Shown here: in pieces, positions 1 through 11,840 of the stretch
Numbering within the stretch: the first letter of the stretch is position 1
How the letters are laid out: every line of letters starts with the position of its first letter
Assembly (NCBI RefSeq): GCF_025118155.1
Contig: NW_026251433.1
Coordinates: 100,179-164,178, forward strand
Length of the DNA: 64,000 bases
Source of the DNA: Cokeromyces recurvatus
Lineage: Eukaryota > Mucoromycota > Mucoromycetes > Mucorales > Mucoraceae
Direction: 5' to 3'
The notes under the pieces: generated by a model
The model's database searches: none
Told to the model about the DNA's origin: nothing
What the model saw: only the letters and a program-made list of their open reading frames with translations
Position numbers and translations under genes: made by a program

Positions 1-110
1 TTTATTTTTTTCTTTTTCTTTCTTTTCTTTTATTTTTTATTTTTGTTTTTTTATTTTTTAGTTCTATCGACAATAATCCAACATTTATAAGCATCATTTT
101 TTAGACAATC

Positions 111-2145
111 ATGCTAGTACGACATCATTATCATTCTACTTTTATTATATTATGCTTTATATACATTTACTGGACTCAATTATTACTTGGAGAACAGCTT
201 ATTAACGATTGTATTCATCCTACAAATTATTCTGATTTCACGTTACTGTTAATAAATAATAGTCTTGTTGTTACAGGTGGAAATTCCGTAAGAATGATTA
301 TTTAGTTGTAAAATAAAAAAAAAATAAAATAAACAGAAAAAAAAAAAAGTTAATTCTATATCATAGGAGACATTAGAAATTTGGACTCGAGACTTATCAG
401 ATGGTTTAAACATAAAAATCGAAAAAAATTGCTGGAGGAATAGAACGATAATAATGAATTATGATTATCCTCCACTACCATCGCCTTACAGAAATGGAAT
501 TGGATTTAAAATATCAGATACATCGTTTGCAATACAGGCAGGCGATACTAGTTCTCCATCTCTTTTGTCAAATTTAAATTTAATTGATTTATTAAGCCAT
601 AATTGGACTAGTCGTAAAGCCAAAATAAAATAAAACAAAGGGTTCTATTAATAATATATAACATATACACATATTCATTCATTTTATGTAGCTTCTTTAC
701 AAGGTGTTCAGCCCTCGCCAAGAGCCCGTATGTCAGTCTCTATCAATACTACAACTAATATTGCTTATTTTTATGGAGGAAGAACGGAATTAACACAGTC
801 TCCAATGAATTATGTAAGACAATACTAGTAATAAAAAAGTAAAAGAGAAGGGAAAAAGAATATTGGATAGTAACATTTATGAAAAGTTTAATTCATTTTA
901 TAATTTCGATATTAAAACATTAACGTGGAATTGGCCAAAAGTATTTTATTTTGGAGGCATTAGACCTGCAAGATATGGTCATAGCAGTAATTTAATGTAA
1001 ACATGATAAATATATTACTTTTACTATGTTTATAAATATTGACTTTTTTTTTTTTTACCTACTTAGATCTAATAGATTATTTATTATGGGTGGTAAGACT
1101 ACAATTTTCTCTTCTGAATTAAATGCTTGGACATTCTCTCCTAGTGATTTTCAAAGTATTTTAGGTACATTGAAAGTCATTTAGACATAAAGAATAAAAA
1201 AAAAAAAAATTCACATATATAATTATAGTCTATGATACGACTCAACATCAAGCTGTTACAATGGCAACTATCGGAGATGTACCTCCTGCTAGATATAGGT
1301 AAAATAATGAGTCAATCCTTTATTTGTCAACTTATTCATTGTTGTTATAAACTAGTTTTTCCACAGTTAATGGTATAAAATATATTTATATGTAATTCTA
1401 TTAAATAAGTATACATATTTATAATAGTAAACAATTATCTTAGCTCCTGATGGTGAATCTATTGTTTTATTTGGAGGACAGAATGCTACTAGTCTGCAAG
1501 ATATATTTGATGCGAGTAATGATGTATATATTCTAAATACATGTACATTGAATTGGTCACAGCCAATCATTAAAGGCAATCCACCTATTGCTCGTGCTGG
1601 ACATGAAGCAATTGTTTATAAAAATAGATATATGATTGTCATGATGGGTACATGTTTTTTTTTTGTATTTATATACATACACATATATTTAATTTTTTTT
1701 TTACTGTATAAATTACTAATTACAACAACAAAAAGGAATTCAAAATTTTGTTAGTGGAATAGGTCCTGTTTATATTGATGATATTGCAATTCTAGACATG
1801 AAAACATGGACATGGATTTCAAGTATATCTGAAGATAAAGACTTTGTTAGTGTTCCAAACTGTCGATTTACCTTTCCTATTGTATTATCTGACAATAATA
1901 CCACGTCTATTAATAATGACGGAAGCAGTAATAATAATATGACAACTGTTTCAAACCCACATTTGAATAGCAGCACTAAGCAACTAGCATTAGGAATTAC
2001 TTTTGGTATCTTGGGATTTTTATTATTGACAACAGCTTTTGTGATATTTATCATGAAAGTAAGGAAAGATATTGATCCTAAACAAAATCCTCGGTGGATA
2101 CCTAGTGTTTTAAAGAAAAATATGGATAGCAGGCAACATGCTTAA
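111..2145 (+). CDS. Kelch-repeat single-pass membrane protein
   Basis: Nine exons fit in frame: 111-287, 367-613, 692-813, 887-996, 1067-1164, 1229-1298, 1356-1372, 1444-1647, 1736-2145, giving about 484 aa. The N-terminus has a hydrophobic stretch after a few basic residues (about residues 11-27) that looks like a signal peptide. The middle shows repeated kelch-type blades: glycine pairs followed by aromatic or Trp positions, e.g. YFYGGR, RLFIMGGK, SIVLFGGQ and a PARYGHS motif. Near the C-terminus (about residues 420-445) a hydrophobic segment follows a Ser/Asn-rich linker, and a short basic tail ends the protein. It is therefore probably a type I surface or secretory-pathway protein with a beta-propeller ectodomain, a layout common in Mucorales. 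The ligand is unknown. The 17-nt exon 7 is needed to keep the frame. Splice choice at exons 2/3 and 3/4 is the least certain part. Confidence 0.72.
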
Positions 2146-2327
2146 TACACGCATCTGTATGTATACTCTATAAGATCTGGTATATTGACAACATTATTAA
2201 ATGAATATAAATAAAATTATTTCTGTTCAATCCTTTATACAAATGTTGCTATTCATCTTTTCTTTCTCTCTCTCTCTTTTCTCCTCCTTCCCCATCTCAC
2301 TCTTCTGTTATTTCTTCAAAGAAGAAA

Positions 2328-2839
2328 ATGAGTCATAGTAATGAGGAAGTTGTATACACAGTTAACTTGCATGGTCATCATTTAATACCAACAAAAGAAG
2401 AGATAGAAACAAATAAACTACAAGATGCATTAGCCATTCCTTGGGATGACGACAATTTTTCATTATGTCTTGATACCTTTCCTACTTCTCGTTTCGCAAA
2501 AACAAAATATAACAGATTCCCTACTGTTTCTTCCCCACTTAGAAAACACTGGCATCATTCTAATTTATCTGAAGAAGAAGAAGAAGAAGAAAAAGTGAAT
2601 GGTACTGTTTTATACGATGTTTTGTTACCAGGGGTAAATGAAGAAAGGAATGAATTCTTCACTCTCCATAATAATTCTACTACATCGACTCCCGGCATGA
2701 GTTTAAATACGAGAAAAAAGAAGAATGAAAACCCATTCCCCTCTAGTAAGCACCATCCTGTGAAAGAGGTTGTTATTGGCGGAAGATTTCCTTACAATAA
2801 TAATGGTAATTTTTTACCAGACAATTCTGTAGTAGTAGT

Positions 2840-2875
<36 letters not shown>

Positions 2876-3761
2876 CAAAGAAACTGAAGGTCTTGCACCA
2901 GCAAATAAGAGTCATGGCAATCAAAAGAGAAAGCCATCACCTATTATTACTCGCACACAAAAGACGCATCAAGTAGAACATCTTTCTCCACTCTCGGATT
3001 CTTCTATATTTCTTCAAAATGAGAATGATGTCTTTAATAAACCACAGACTCCCTTATCCTATTCTTCTTCTCTATTATCATTATCCAGTAGAGGTTCTTT
3101 ACCTTCATTAATCAAAAGTCCATTAAAACCTGTCACACCCAACTCACTCTCAAGTTATTCTATAAAGCATGGTAGCAGTAGTGCTAGTATAGTATCCAAT
3201 AACAGTGCTACTACTGAGGCCTGGAAAGTGACTCACCCTACAAGACACCATTCTCCACATGCATCTTTAAATTCTCTAAACAAAAGCCTACCATCTCAAC
3301 CTTTTAGACCTCAATATCCAGCTTTAAAAAATACGAACCATTATCTTCCTCAACAGCCCACGACTAGGCCTGTATATGAAAATTCTTGTTATCGCAGCAT
3401 GTCTTCTTCTGACATTATTGGTCATGACTACTTCTCTCCAGAATACAGCAATCATAGCAGTTATCATACACCGAATGGTTCCATGTCAACAAGTAAGACA
3501 CCATCTATGTTAAGCTCTCAATCTTATCATAGTGTTCATATTTCCAAAAATGCCGATAATCTTGTATTATATGAATCTTCTCTTCAAATAGATTCCAATA
3601 TATCGGATCCAGTTAGACCTTATTCACATTTATTCAAACCTTCTACTCATCGACAAAATAGTAAACAATATAATCAACACTACAGGAAGAAAAAGCAAGC
3701 CAGTTTATTTACAAGACTTATGAAGAATATCAAGCATCACTTTATTAAAACAGAATCCTAA
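2328..3761 (+). CDS. Low-complexity Ser/Asn/His-rich protein, function unknown
   Basis: A single uninterrupted frame of 477 codons, preceded by a pyrimidine-rich leader (2257-2310) that is typical of fungal promoters. I recognise no domain. The protein is Ser-, Thr-, Asn- and His-rich, with an acidic run (EEEEEEEK around residue 83) and an Ala-Thr repeat (about residues 173-187) encoded by a CAG/CAA-type repeat at 2836-2878. Several Ser-Pro and Thr-Pro sites suggest phosphorylation. The last 25 residues are strongly basic and amphipathic (KKKQ...FTRLMKNIKHHF) and could bind membrane or nucleic acid. The coding frame has no stop over 1.4 kb in AT-rich DNA and sits between two well supported genes on the same strand, so it is very likely a real gene. 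Confidence 0.7.
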
Positions 3762-3910
3762 TATTTTTTTTTTATTTTTTTATTTTTTTTTATTTTTAAA
3801 GAATAAAATAAAATTACTGTTGTGACTTGAAATACAAAAACGATTTATTCTCTCTCTCTGTCTCTCTGTTTTTTTTTTTTTTTTTTTTTCTTTTAATAAA
3901 AATTAAAATC

Positions 3911-5374
3911 ATGTCATTTAGACCTACACAGAATCTACCAAAACCTACGAAACAAGCTAAACGTTATCGAGCAGGTCATGTACCCGAGAATTATGTTGAC
4001 GATCTTTCTGACTCTGAAGAAGAGTCTGAGAATGAGCAACAATCATTATTAAATAATGAACATACTAAACGAGGCGAACTTCATTTTGCGCAAAAAGAAG
4101 TCAATACAGGTATTCAACAAATAACATTATCTGATAAAGATGTAAGCAGTGATCGCCGTTTAAGGCGTTTACAACAAGCTCAACAACAGAATGATGGTAT
4201 AAGAAGCAGAAGAAGACGAGAAGTTAATTCCTCTGATGAAGAAGACCAAAATGAAAGTGATGATGAAGAAGAAAAAGCAAGAGAACGAATGCGTTTAAAA
4301 CAAAAAGCTCTTCAACAACAACAAGAAGAAGAAAGTAATATACCTAAACAAGAGTCAGAGGAAGAATCAGAAGAAGAATCAGAAGAAGAATCAGAAGAAG
4401 TAAAAGCATAACACACACACACACACAAAAAAAAGAAAGAAAGATGGTTTTAATTAATTCTTATGTAATTAGGAGTCAAGTGAATATGATTCTTCAAGTG
4501 AAGAAGACACAATTGCTCGTTTACCGAAACCTGTTTTTATACCAAAATCTCGACGTGAAACAATTCTACAACAAGAGAAACTTGCCAAAGAAGCTGAAGA
4601 GCGTGAAAAAAGATTAGAAGAAGAATTAGAACAAAGAAAGAAACAATCTCACGATATGCTAGCAGAAGAACTTCGTCGTGAAAGAGAACGAGGTAATTAT
4701 CAAAGATTCTCTTTTATGCATATATATATATATTTATATCTTGTTCATTCTAATCGTCTTGTTTAAAATAGCTGCACAAAAGGAGATTAATGAATTTGAA
4801 GAAACAGTTGATGATACAGATGGTTTAGATGAAGAAGCAGAATTTGATGCTTGGAGAGTAAGAGAATTAAATCGTATTAAACGCGATAGAGAAGAGCGTA
4901 TTGCGTAAGTTTTCTTTTTTTTTTCTCCTCTTGTTCATGACATATATACATGTATATATACATATATTTACATACCTTATTTATTATTAAAGTCGAGAGA
5001 AGGAAGAAGAAGAACTAGAACGTAGAAGAGCACTTCCAGAGGAAGTTCGATTAAAGGAAGATTTAGAACGAGCTAAACTGACTAAAGAACAAAAGGATCA
5101 TGGTCAGCAACAATTTATGCAAAAATATTATCACAAAGGTGCATTTTATCAAGATACAGATGATGAGATATTTAAACGTGATTATACTGCACCCACAGTG
5201 GATGAAGTACGTAATAAGGAATTATTACCAAAAGTGATGCAAGTCAAAAACTTTGGTCTTGCAGGTAGAACAAAATATACACACTTGGTAGATCAAGATA
5301 CATCAACGCGTGATTCACCTTGGGAGAAGCCATTAGCTAAACGCAGAAGAAAGAATGATAGTACTAGATATTAA
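3911..5374 (+). CDS. MFAP1: Microfibrillar-associated protein 1 homologue (spliceosomal B-complex protein)
   Basis: Four exons (3911-4399, 4473-4692, 4772-4904, 4993-5374) give about 407 aa. The N-terminus (MSFRPTQNLPKP) is followed by alternating acidic patches and long charged helices rich in Glu, Arg and Lys. The C-terminal third carries the conserved MFAP1 core, with FMQKYYHKGAFYQD and the FGLAGRTKYTHLVDQDTS stretch near the end. Despite its name the family is a nuclear component of the spliceosomal B complex needed for pre-mRNA splicing. The ATG at 3911 was chosen because the upstream in-frame extension is a poly-Phe/pyrimidine leader. The intron-exon joins keep the frame, and exon 1 ends in a run of ESEE repeats. 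Length is close to animal MFAP1 (about 440 aa). Confidence 0.93.
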
Positions 5375-5554
5375 CTGGACTTGTACATAAATATTATATT
5401 TATCATATACAAATTTAATAAGTAGTAATAAATCATGAATATGCCAAAACGATATACATGCATACATATTTATACATGCCATATTACATAATATAATACA
5501 TATCAGTGTAATAGAGTACATTATATTCTTATTAAACAATTAAATAATTATCCA

Positions 5555-6725
5555 CTAACTTTTACCATATAAATAAGTTGCATAAATAACTAGTAATGCA
5601 CCAAGACAGAAAATAGAAGTCATCTCAAAATCAAATAACCAACAACTGATCACACTAGAGATGATGATACTAATACTGGTTGCAAATCCTTTTAAAATAT
5701 TATCCGCATAACGCACAACTAATCCAACGATTAAGCCACCACCTGCTTGAATGAGAATCACTAACCAAGTCAAAGGAGAATAATTTTGAAAGAAACCCTT
5801 TTCCCATATAATTACGCCGTCTTGTAATCCTACCGTAAACAGACAACCTAACAAGACTGAAAAAACTGATAATTGAATATTACGAATCCATAATTCAGTT
5901 TGGATCGAATGTTCTGATTGACCGTATAGTAAATGATCCAACTTATGTTCCTCTTTTACTTCCTTATTTGTAGATGAATTCTTTACAATCTTTTCAAAAT
6001 AAACACCGGCAATACCAGAAAGAATACAAGCTGCTAAAACAGCCATTAATCCTATCATATTTGATTGATTACCAATTTTGTTTAATTCTTCATGTCTCTC
6101 ATGACTTGTTGATGACTCGTCTTCTACAGTCAACCATCCAATCTGCAATGCATTTTTAGGTAGCACAACAAGTATAATGCCTATCGTTAAGATACCTAAT
6201 GCTAACCATTTTGTATTTGAAAGCTTTCGTTGAAGAATGATGACTGTAAAAAATGCTGTGGTTAAAATTTTAAGTTGATATGTAATTTGAAAGGTAGCAG
6301 CGTCTAAATTTGTAGCAGCTACATATTGAAGATTGTTCTATATATATATATATATGCATGTATATAAATATAATAAATCTATTTATATATAATTTTAAAA
6401 TGTGGCCTACTTGAATTAAATAAAGAATAGCAGGAAGAGCTAGTTTGATCGTTTCTCTCCAATCAATGACTATTTCTCTATATAAAAAAGCAATTAATCT
6501 CCTTAAGGATCGGCCAGATTTAGGCAAGAATGTATAAATGACAAATGCGCAAACAAGACTTTTAATGACTTCACTCATTAACACAGCTGTAGATGCTAAA
6601 TATAATTTATCTGGAGGAACACTTGCTCGAGTATACCGCATTAATAAAATAAGTGCACTGTTTTGAATAACAAGTGTAAATAACGAAAGGTATTTCAAAT
6701 ACTTTGTGCCTATTTTCCTACACAT
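5555..6725 (-). CDS. Nucleotide-sugar transporter, SLC35A type (UDP-Gal/UDP-GlcNAc)
   Basis: Two exons on the minus strand (6725-6411 and 6337-5555) give about 365 aa. The protein is multi-spanning. The first exon includes LTLVIQNSALILLMRYTR-like first-helix sequence and the EVIKSLVC motif of the second helix. The second exon begins NNLQYVAATNLDAATFQ, a hallmark of the SLC35A Golgi UDP-galactose/UDP-N-acetylglucosamine transporters, and it ends in two further hydrophobic hairpins. The loop between helices carries a hydrophilic insertion (about residues 170-190). The family exchanges a cytosolic nucleotide sugar for luminal UMP and feeds glycosylation and cell-wall glycan synthesis. The exact sugar cannot be assigned from sequence alone. 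The 3' end lies 180 bp from the convergent MFAP1 gene. Confidence 0.9.
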
Positions 6726-6988
6726 TTGAGATTTTTATCTAGTCAATTTTTGTATTCAACATACTCTTACCCATCACAACTAATATATAATAATATAAAG
6801 AGAAAAGACAGTGAAACACCCCTTTTTTTCATGCTTTTTTTTTTAAAAAAAAAAAGACATTTTTTCACTATACACACCCCCATTATTTAAAACACACACA
6901 CACACACACACCAAGATACAATTGCTTTTAATTTATGTATAAAGGATAATGATGATATACTTGTATTTATACATGAATATGGTATAGA

Positions 6989-8409
6989 TTAATAAAAATT
7001 ATAACTGCTAGTAGCAGGATAATGTTGCTGTGGATGATATGGATATGATGTCAAATTTGTATTACTGCCATTATGAGAATAAGGAGAAGACCAAGGTTGC
7101 ATTTGAGCATGAGTAGTTAAAGCTAATTGATCGCTATTGATTGAAGATAGACTATTTCTCCTTACAAAAGGTGAACCCATCATAGTGTAAGGTATTTGTT
7201 GCTGATGATAAGTTGGCCCAATAGGATGATGATTATAGAATTTATTATCATTGATATCAATATTAGGTAAAGTAGGTTGAGGTAATGATTGCATTTCTAT
7301 ATCTTCTTTTTTATTATTTCTATGTTTCTGTGTCTTGTTCTTTTCAATTCTTTTCTTTGCCTGTTTTCTAAGTATTTCTTCTATTCTATTTATTATTTCA
7401 TAAACATCATAGAATGGCTATCATTTCTATTGTGTATCTCTATACCTTTTGTCTACTTTATGACAGCAATATTCTTTTAAATTACCCTGAATATGGCAGA
7501 GAACTGGAATATAAATGATAGCAGCAGCACATAATAAAATAAAAGAAATAGCAAAAATAGCAGTAGAAAAAACCATAGTCCCTGTCATGATACGTTGAAT
7601 TGTATTCTTACCCAAGCCATCATTATTAATAAGTACTCCATTACTAATATGAATCCATTTGGGAATAATCGTCTTTAATGTAACAACATTAATCACTTGT
7701 CGGGGTGCTTCTGCTAAAAGAATTTTTTTCCAACCTAATTTTTTTTTTAAAAAAAAAAAATAAGACATATAAATATTTATTATCTCTTTAAATATCTACT
7801 TTTTAATGTAAAAAATACAAAAAAAGCAATCGAATCTATTGATTTTCTTGAATTATTGATTTTTCGAAACAAGCAAAAATATTTGAAGCTTTTAGTTGAA
7901 TACCAACGATTAGCAATGACAGAAAAAAAGGCGTAAGATATATCTCTAGATGCTATAATATTTCTTGCTTTTCGAATGTCCCAAAACAACAAAATAAATG
8001 AAATCATAATAGCACCCAAGAAAATCCATTTTGCAACATCAGGAGGAATAGAGGCGTCAGCATTTATACTTGAATTACCAATAACTAAAAGTGAGACTAG
8101 ATAATGAAATGGACATATATTTAGATAAAATAGAAGGAATACTGTAATTATAATAATTTACTTGCTGTCCATAAATCGGCTACATAAACTAAGAAACCTT
8201 TTAAAATCAAAAAGAACATGTAAATATAGCTTGTTCGTGCAGTGCAAGAAGGATCATAAAATTCATTTATATCAACAAAGTCAAATTTATGATCTTTTAC
8301 TACTTCTCGTTTCCATTTTGGCCCTTTTCCATTTCCACAGCACTAAAAAAAAATGAACCACTTGTTAATCTTGAGATTATTAGATTAATAAACTCGATGA
8401 ACTTGCCAT
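6989..8409 (-). CDS. KCH-family fungal potassium transporter (Kch1/Prm6-like)
   Basis: Five exons on the minus strand (8409-8407, 8342-8162, 8096-7800, 7734-7446, 7385-6989) give about 388 aa. Family landmarks, in order, are DHKFDFVDINEF near the start, LVYVADLWTA, DVAKWIFLGAIM, LLAEAPRQVINVVTL and PVLCHIQGNLKEYCCHKVDK. These match the fungal KCH family of low-affinity K+ influx proteins, which in yeast are linked to calcium signalling during the pheromone response. Four or more hydrophobic segments lie between residues 35 and 250, followed by a basic coiled stretch and a Gln/Ser/Tyr-rich cytoplasmic tail. The first exon proposed here is only the ATG, joined through a GC-AG intron (gcaagt donor at 8406) to a CCGNGKGPKW start. 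If that is wrong, the start lies in another upstream exon. The remaining joins all preserve frame and conserved motifs. Confidence 0.85.
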
Positions 8410-9221
8410 TTCAAACTTTTTTTTTAAAAAAAAACAAGGAAAAAAAGCGTAGGAATATAATTTATATTTGTGATACTATAATAAGTTTTTAATTCAGAAA
8501 AAATATAATACAAACTGAAATTAACGTTTTTTTTTTTCAAAAAATAAAATAAAAGAGAAAGAAAATATATTCAAGACATTATATGCAATCATAATATGCT
8601 ATATTAAATGTGCTCCTTCTTACAAAAAGGAGGTAGTCAGGAACAAGAAACAAGCGGAGTTATTAACATCAGTGAATACATATCCCAATCTTTAATGATT
8701 ATTCTACTCTACTTTGAAACTATAAACGAAAAAAAAAAAGAAAAAAGATAATTAAATATCCACCTTGTTTATAAGGTAAATTAAAAGATTTAAAATTCAC
8801 GTATTTATTTATTTTTTTTTGGCAATTCCTTATATTCTTTTAACAAGAAACTAGGATATATATTTGTGTATGAATACATTTATTCAAACATTTAAAGTAT
8901 AAAAATGGCATTTAACATTACGCATTATTTTATATGAGCAATTTGTTAACTATTTATTCATAATAAGAAGCGTAAATTATAATTCATTTTATTACATCCA
9001 AAAAGAAATATTCTAAAAGAAATTGCAACTGACACATTCATCATTTGAATTTCAGAAATTAATTTTAAACTTCTTTATCATCACCAATCAAGAAGCTTTG
9101 TTGAAACACCGAATGTTTTATCATTGTTTGTTGTATTCATCTTCCCTTTTATGATTTCAACTACTTTTTTTTTTTCTTATTTCTTATTTTTTTTTTTCTC
9201 TTCTTTTATAAATTTATTACC
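8410..9221. other. Intergenic region between divergent KCH and methyltransferase genes
   Basis: This 812-bp stretch separates the starts of two divergently transcribed genes and presumably holds both promoters. It is AT-rich, with several A or T runs. A pyrimidine-rich stretch at about 9163-9210 sits just upstream of the methyltransferase ATG, the usual leader arrangement of other genes in this window. I see no coding frame, tRNA or repeat in it. Confidence 0.5.
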
Positions 9222-10424
9222 ATGGAAATAGGATCCATAGAAACAATAAATCCTGCTGATTTATTGAATAAAATCGAAGAGACCGCCTATTCTGTGAAAT
9301 TCATGGGCAAAAAAAAGAATGTAGATAAACTTTTAGATCTTTTAGATGAATTAATTCAGTTATCAGCTGATCGTTTCATGAGTTTAGGTGATAGTGAGCA
9401 TTTTGATATTCAAGAAGAAGATCATGAGCAACAATACATTGTTCACCCTGATGATCTTATTCGAGCAAGAGATTATTCGAATTCAGTTTTATTAAAGATA
9501 ATTTCTACAGAATTCATTTTTCATGATGATAAAGACGATGAACGTATCGAAAGAGCATCTAGAATTGTAGCTCACATGTCTGGTAGAGGAGGTAAAAAAA
9601 AAAAAAAAAAAAAAAAAAAGAAAAGAGAAAAATATATAAAAAAAATTTTTTTTTTTTATGTTTTAATATTTATCCAATCATAATAGCTGCGGGATCTATT
9701 ACTCGCACGTGGCATATTCCGTACCTGAATGCAGATGGTGTTCGACAAGAATTACTCGTTTATCTCCATGAACCATGCTATATTGGTAATGATTTAGGAT
9801 TTAAAACTTGGGGTGCAGCACCTATGATGGCCAAGTAAAGTATATCAATGTTATATATATATATATGTGTATAGAAAGTGATAGGCTTATATATTATACA
9901 ATAATAATAGGAAATTGCTTCAACAGAACATTATACCCAATATTTCAGAATGTTCTGTTCTTGAATTAGGAACTGGCACTGGTATGGTTGGTTTAGTATG
10001 TGATCATTTGGGCGCTGCAGAAATTCATGTGACAGATTATCATCCTAGAGTACTGGAAAATGTGGCATATAATATAAAACTAAACAAATCTCGAGCCAAC
10101 GTTTCAAGATTGGACTTTATTGAAGTTGCCAAATCAGTAAATAGTAATGAATGGCAAAATATCAAATTTGATGTTGTGATAGCCAGTGATTTATTATATG
10201 AAATGGAACATGCTGAATATCTTCCGATAGCTGTAGAGAAATTAATGAAAAATGACTTTTATTTTATGATTCCTTTAAGAGATACACATTGGAAAGAAGT
10301 AAATCATTTCGAGACTAAAATGGAATCATTAGGTTTGATTTGCAGAAAAGTAGAAGATTATGAAAGAGAAGAAGAAGAAGGTCTTGTTCAATTTAGATAT
10401 TATGAATATACAAGATGTCTGTGA
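9222..10424 (+). CDS. Protein-lysine methyltransferase, Methyltransf_16 family (EFM2-like)
   Basis: Three exons (9222-9591, 9687-9834, 9911-10424) give about 343 aa. The SAM-binding core is clear in exon 3: VLELGTGTGMVGLVC (motif I), VTDYHP (acidic end of beta-2), then DVVIASDLLYE (motif post-I, with the D-L-L-Y signature of METTL21/EFM lysine methyltransferases). Exon 2 encodes GFKTWGAAPMMAK, the segment that normally precedes motif I in this family (W..A..L). The N-terminal 120 residues are an acidic helical region, as in yeast Efm2 (a translation-elongation-factor methyltransferase). Family membership is firm; the substrate is inferred only from resemblance. Intron 1 begins with a long A run (about 20 A) straight after the donor. 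Confidence 0.85.
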
Positions 10425-10518
10425 TACAATAACGTCATTTAGAATAAAAAGAAGTAGTAGTAGTTTTTACTAGTTTTTTTTTTTTTTTTCTTCTTTTTCT
10501 TTCATATTTAATTTATTT

Positions 10519-10665
10519 ATGTGTGAAGTTCAATTTCAGTCTTCCTATCCAAAGAAAAGTAATTCAGTAGTAAATGAAGATGAAAGATTAAAGAGAAATG
10601 AGAATGAGTTTATTACTCCTAATATAAATTCAATCACAACTATTATACCTTCACAAACTAACTTT

Positions 10666-10726
<61 letters not shown>

Positions 10727-11603
10727 GATGTATAAATAAAATAATACATTATGCTTTATATTTTTATATTTATAAATATTTATATACTTTTTTTTTTTGT
10801 TTGCTTCTTTTTTTTTTTTTCTCTCTGATATTTTTTTTTCCTTTTTTCTTAATAAAGTTAGTAAACATAATAAGAATAAAAATATGAACTATAATACAAC
10901 ACCTACTCCAAGCTATAAACCATTAACAGTAGAAGAAACAGCATCACAGCATAAAAATAACTATTATCAACAAATTAGTTCAAATAATAATGATGCTTGG
11001 GTAGTGAGAAATACTACTTCATCTGACAATAATATCGGATTAACAGCTGAGTCTTCTTCTTCTACAAATAATAATAACGATAATGATGAAATACAGCAAA
11101 GACAGTAAGTTGGTTATTCTAAACAGGACGGAGGAGAGTGAAAAAAAAAAAAAAAAAAAAGAATGAAGCACGTGATAATATAAATAAATAAAAAAGGGGG
11201 GGAGAGAAGAGAGGGCAGGGAGAGAAGTGAGAGGGAAATTCAGTTCATAATATAACATAAATGTAGTTTACAACAATTATTTGATAAAAAAAGAAAAAGA
11301 AGGGAATCACATAATGCAGTTGAACGCAGAAGAAGAGATAATATTAATGAGCGTATTTTTGAATTATCTACACTTTTGCCGGAAAGGAATGCTGCAAAGG
11401 ATCACAAAGGAAATATATTACGCAAATCAGTAGATCATATTCGATTATTACATGAGAAAGTAAATCAATACCAGCAAAGAATACAAGAACTCGAAAGGTT
11501 ATTAGAAATGTATCGAATGAGATGGGGAGATTTAAATCATAATAATGTTAATACAACAACGACTAATTTATCAGGAATTCAGCAATCACATCATTTTAAA
11601 TAA
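10519..11603 (+). CDS. Basic helix-loop-helix leucine-zipper transcription factor
   Basis: Three exons (10519-10666, 10858-11104, 11267-11603) give about 243 aa. The DNA-binding region lies in exon 3: RRESHNAVERRRRDNINER is a class-B bHLH basic region with the H-E-R residues that read an E-box (H at residue 5, E at 9, R at 13 of the basic region). It is followed by helix 1 (IFELSTLLP), a loop with Lys, helix 2 (ILRKSVDHIRLLHEKV) and a short zipper (QQRIQELERLLEMYRMR). The layout is that of MITF/USF/SREBP-like factors, but SREBP's diagnostic Tyr in the basic region is absent, so it is closer to USF/MITF. The N-terminal half is Asn/Ser-rich and disordered. Intron 1 contains a 56-bp A run. Confidence 0.88.
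10669..10724 (+). repeat. 56-bp poly(A) tract inside bHLH intron 1
   Basis: An uninterrupted run of A starts one base after the GT donor of the first bHLH intron. It lies on the sense strand of the gene. Runs of this type recur through the window. Confidence 0.95.
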
Positions 11604-11732
11604 TCATAGTTTATTTAATCGTTCATTAAAACTTATTTCTTGTTTTAATCAAGATTAAATTAATTAGTAAGAAAGTTTTATATATATTATTTTCTTTAAT
11701 ATAAGTTGATTTTAATTATAATACATGTAAGC

Positions 11733-11733
<1 letters not shown>

Positions 11734-11774
<41 letters not shown>
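11734..11774 (+). repeat. 41-bp poly(A) tract between convergent genes
   Basis: An uninterrupted A run lies in the 3' region shared by the bHLH gene (+) and the membrane-protein gene (-). It is genomic and not a sign of a processed insertion, since no gene sequence ends at it. Confidence 0.9.
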
Positions 11775-11779
<5 letters not shown>

Positions 11780-11840
11780 TTATATTCTATAGTAGTATTT
11801 GATGTCTATTATTAATAATAAAACTCTCATCTTGATCATT

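Noticed and set aside
10519..10887. ORF with a long poly-Lys run
   Set aside because: The Lys run is the 56-bp A tract of an intron. Splicing at 10667 to 10857 restores the bHLH frame.
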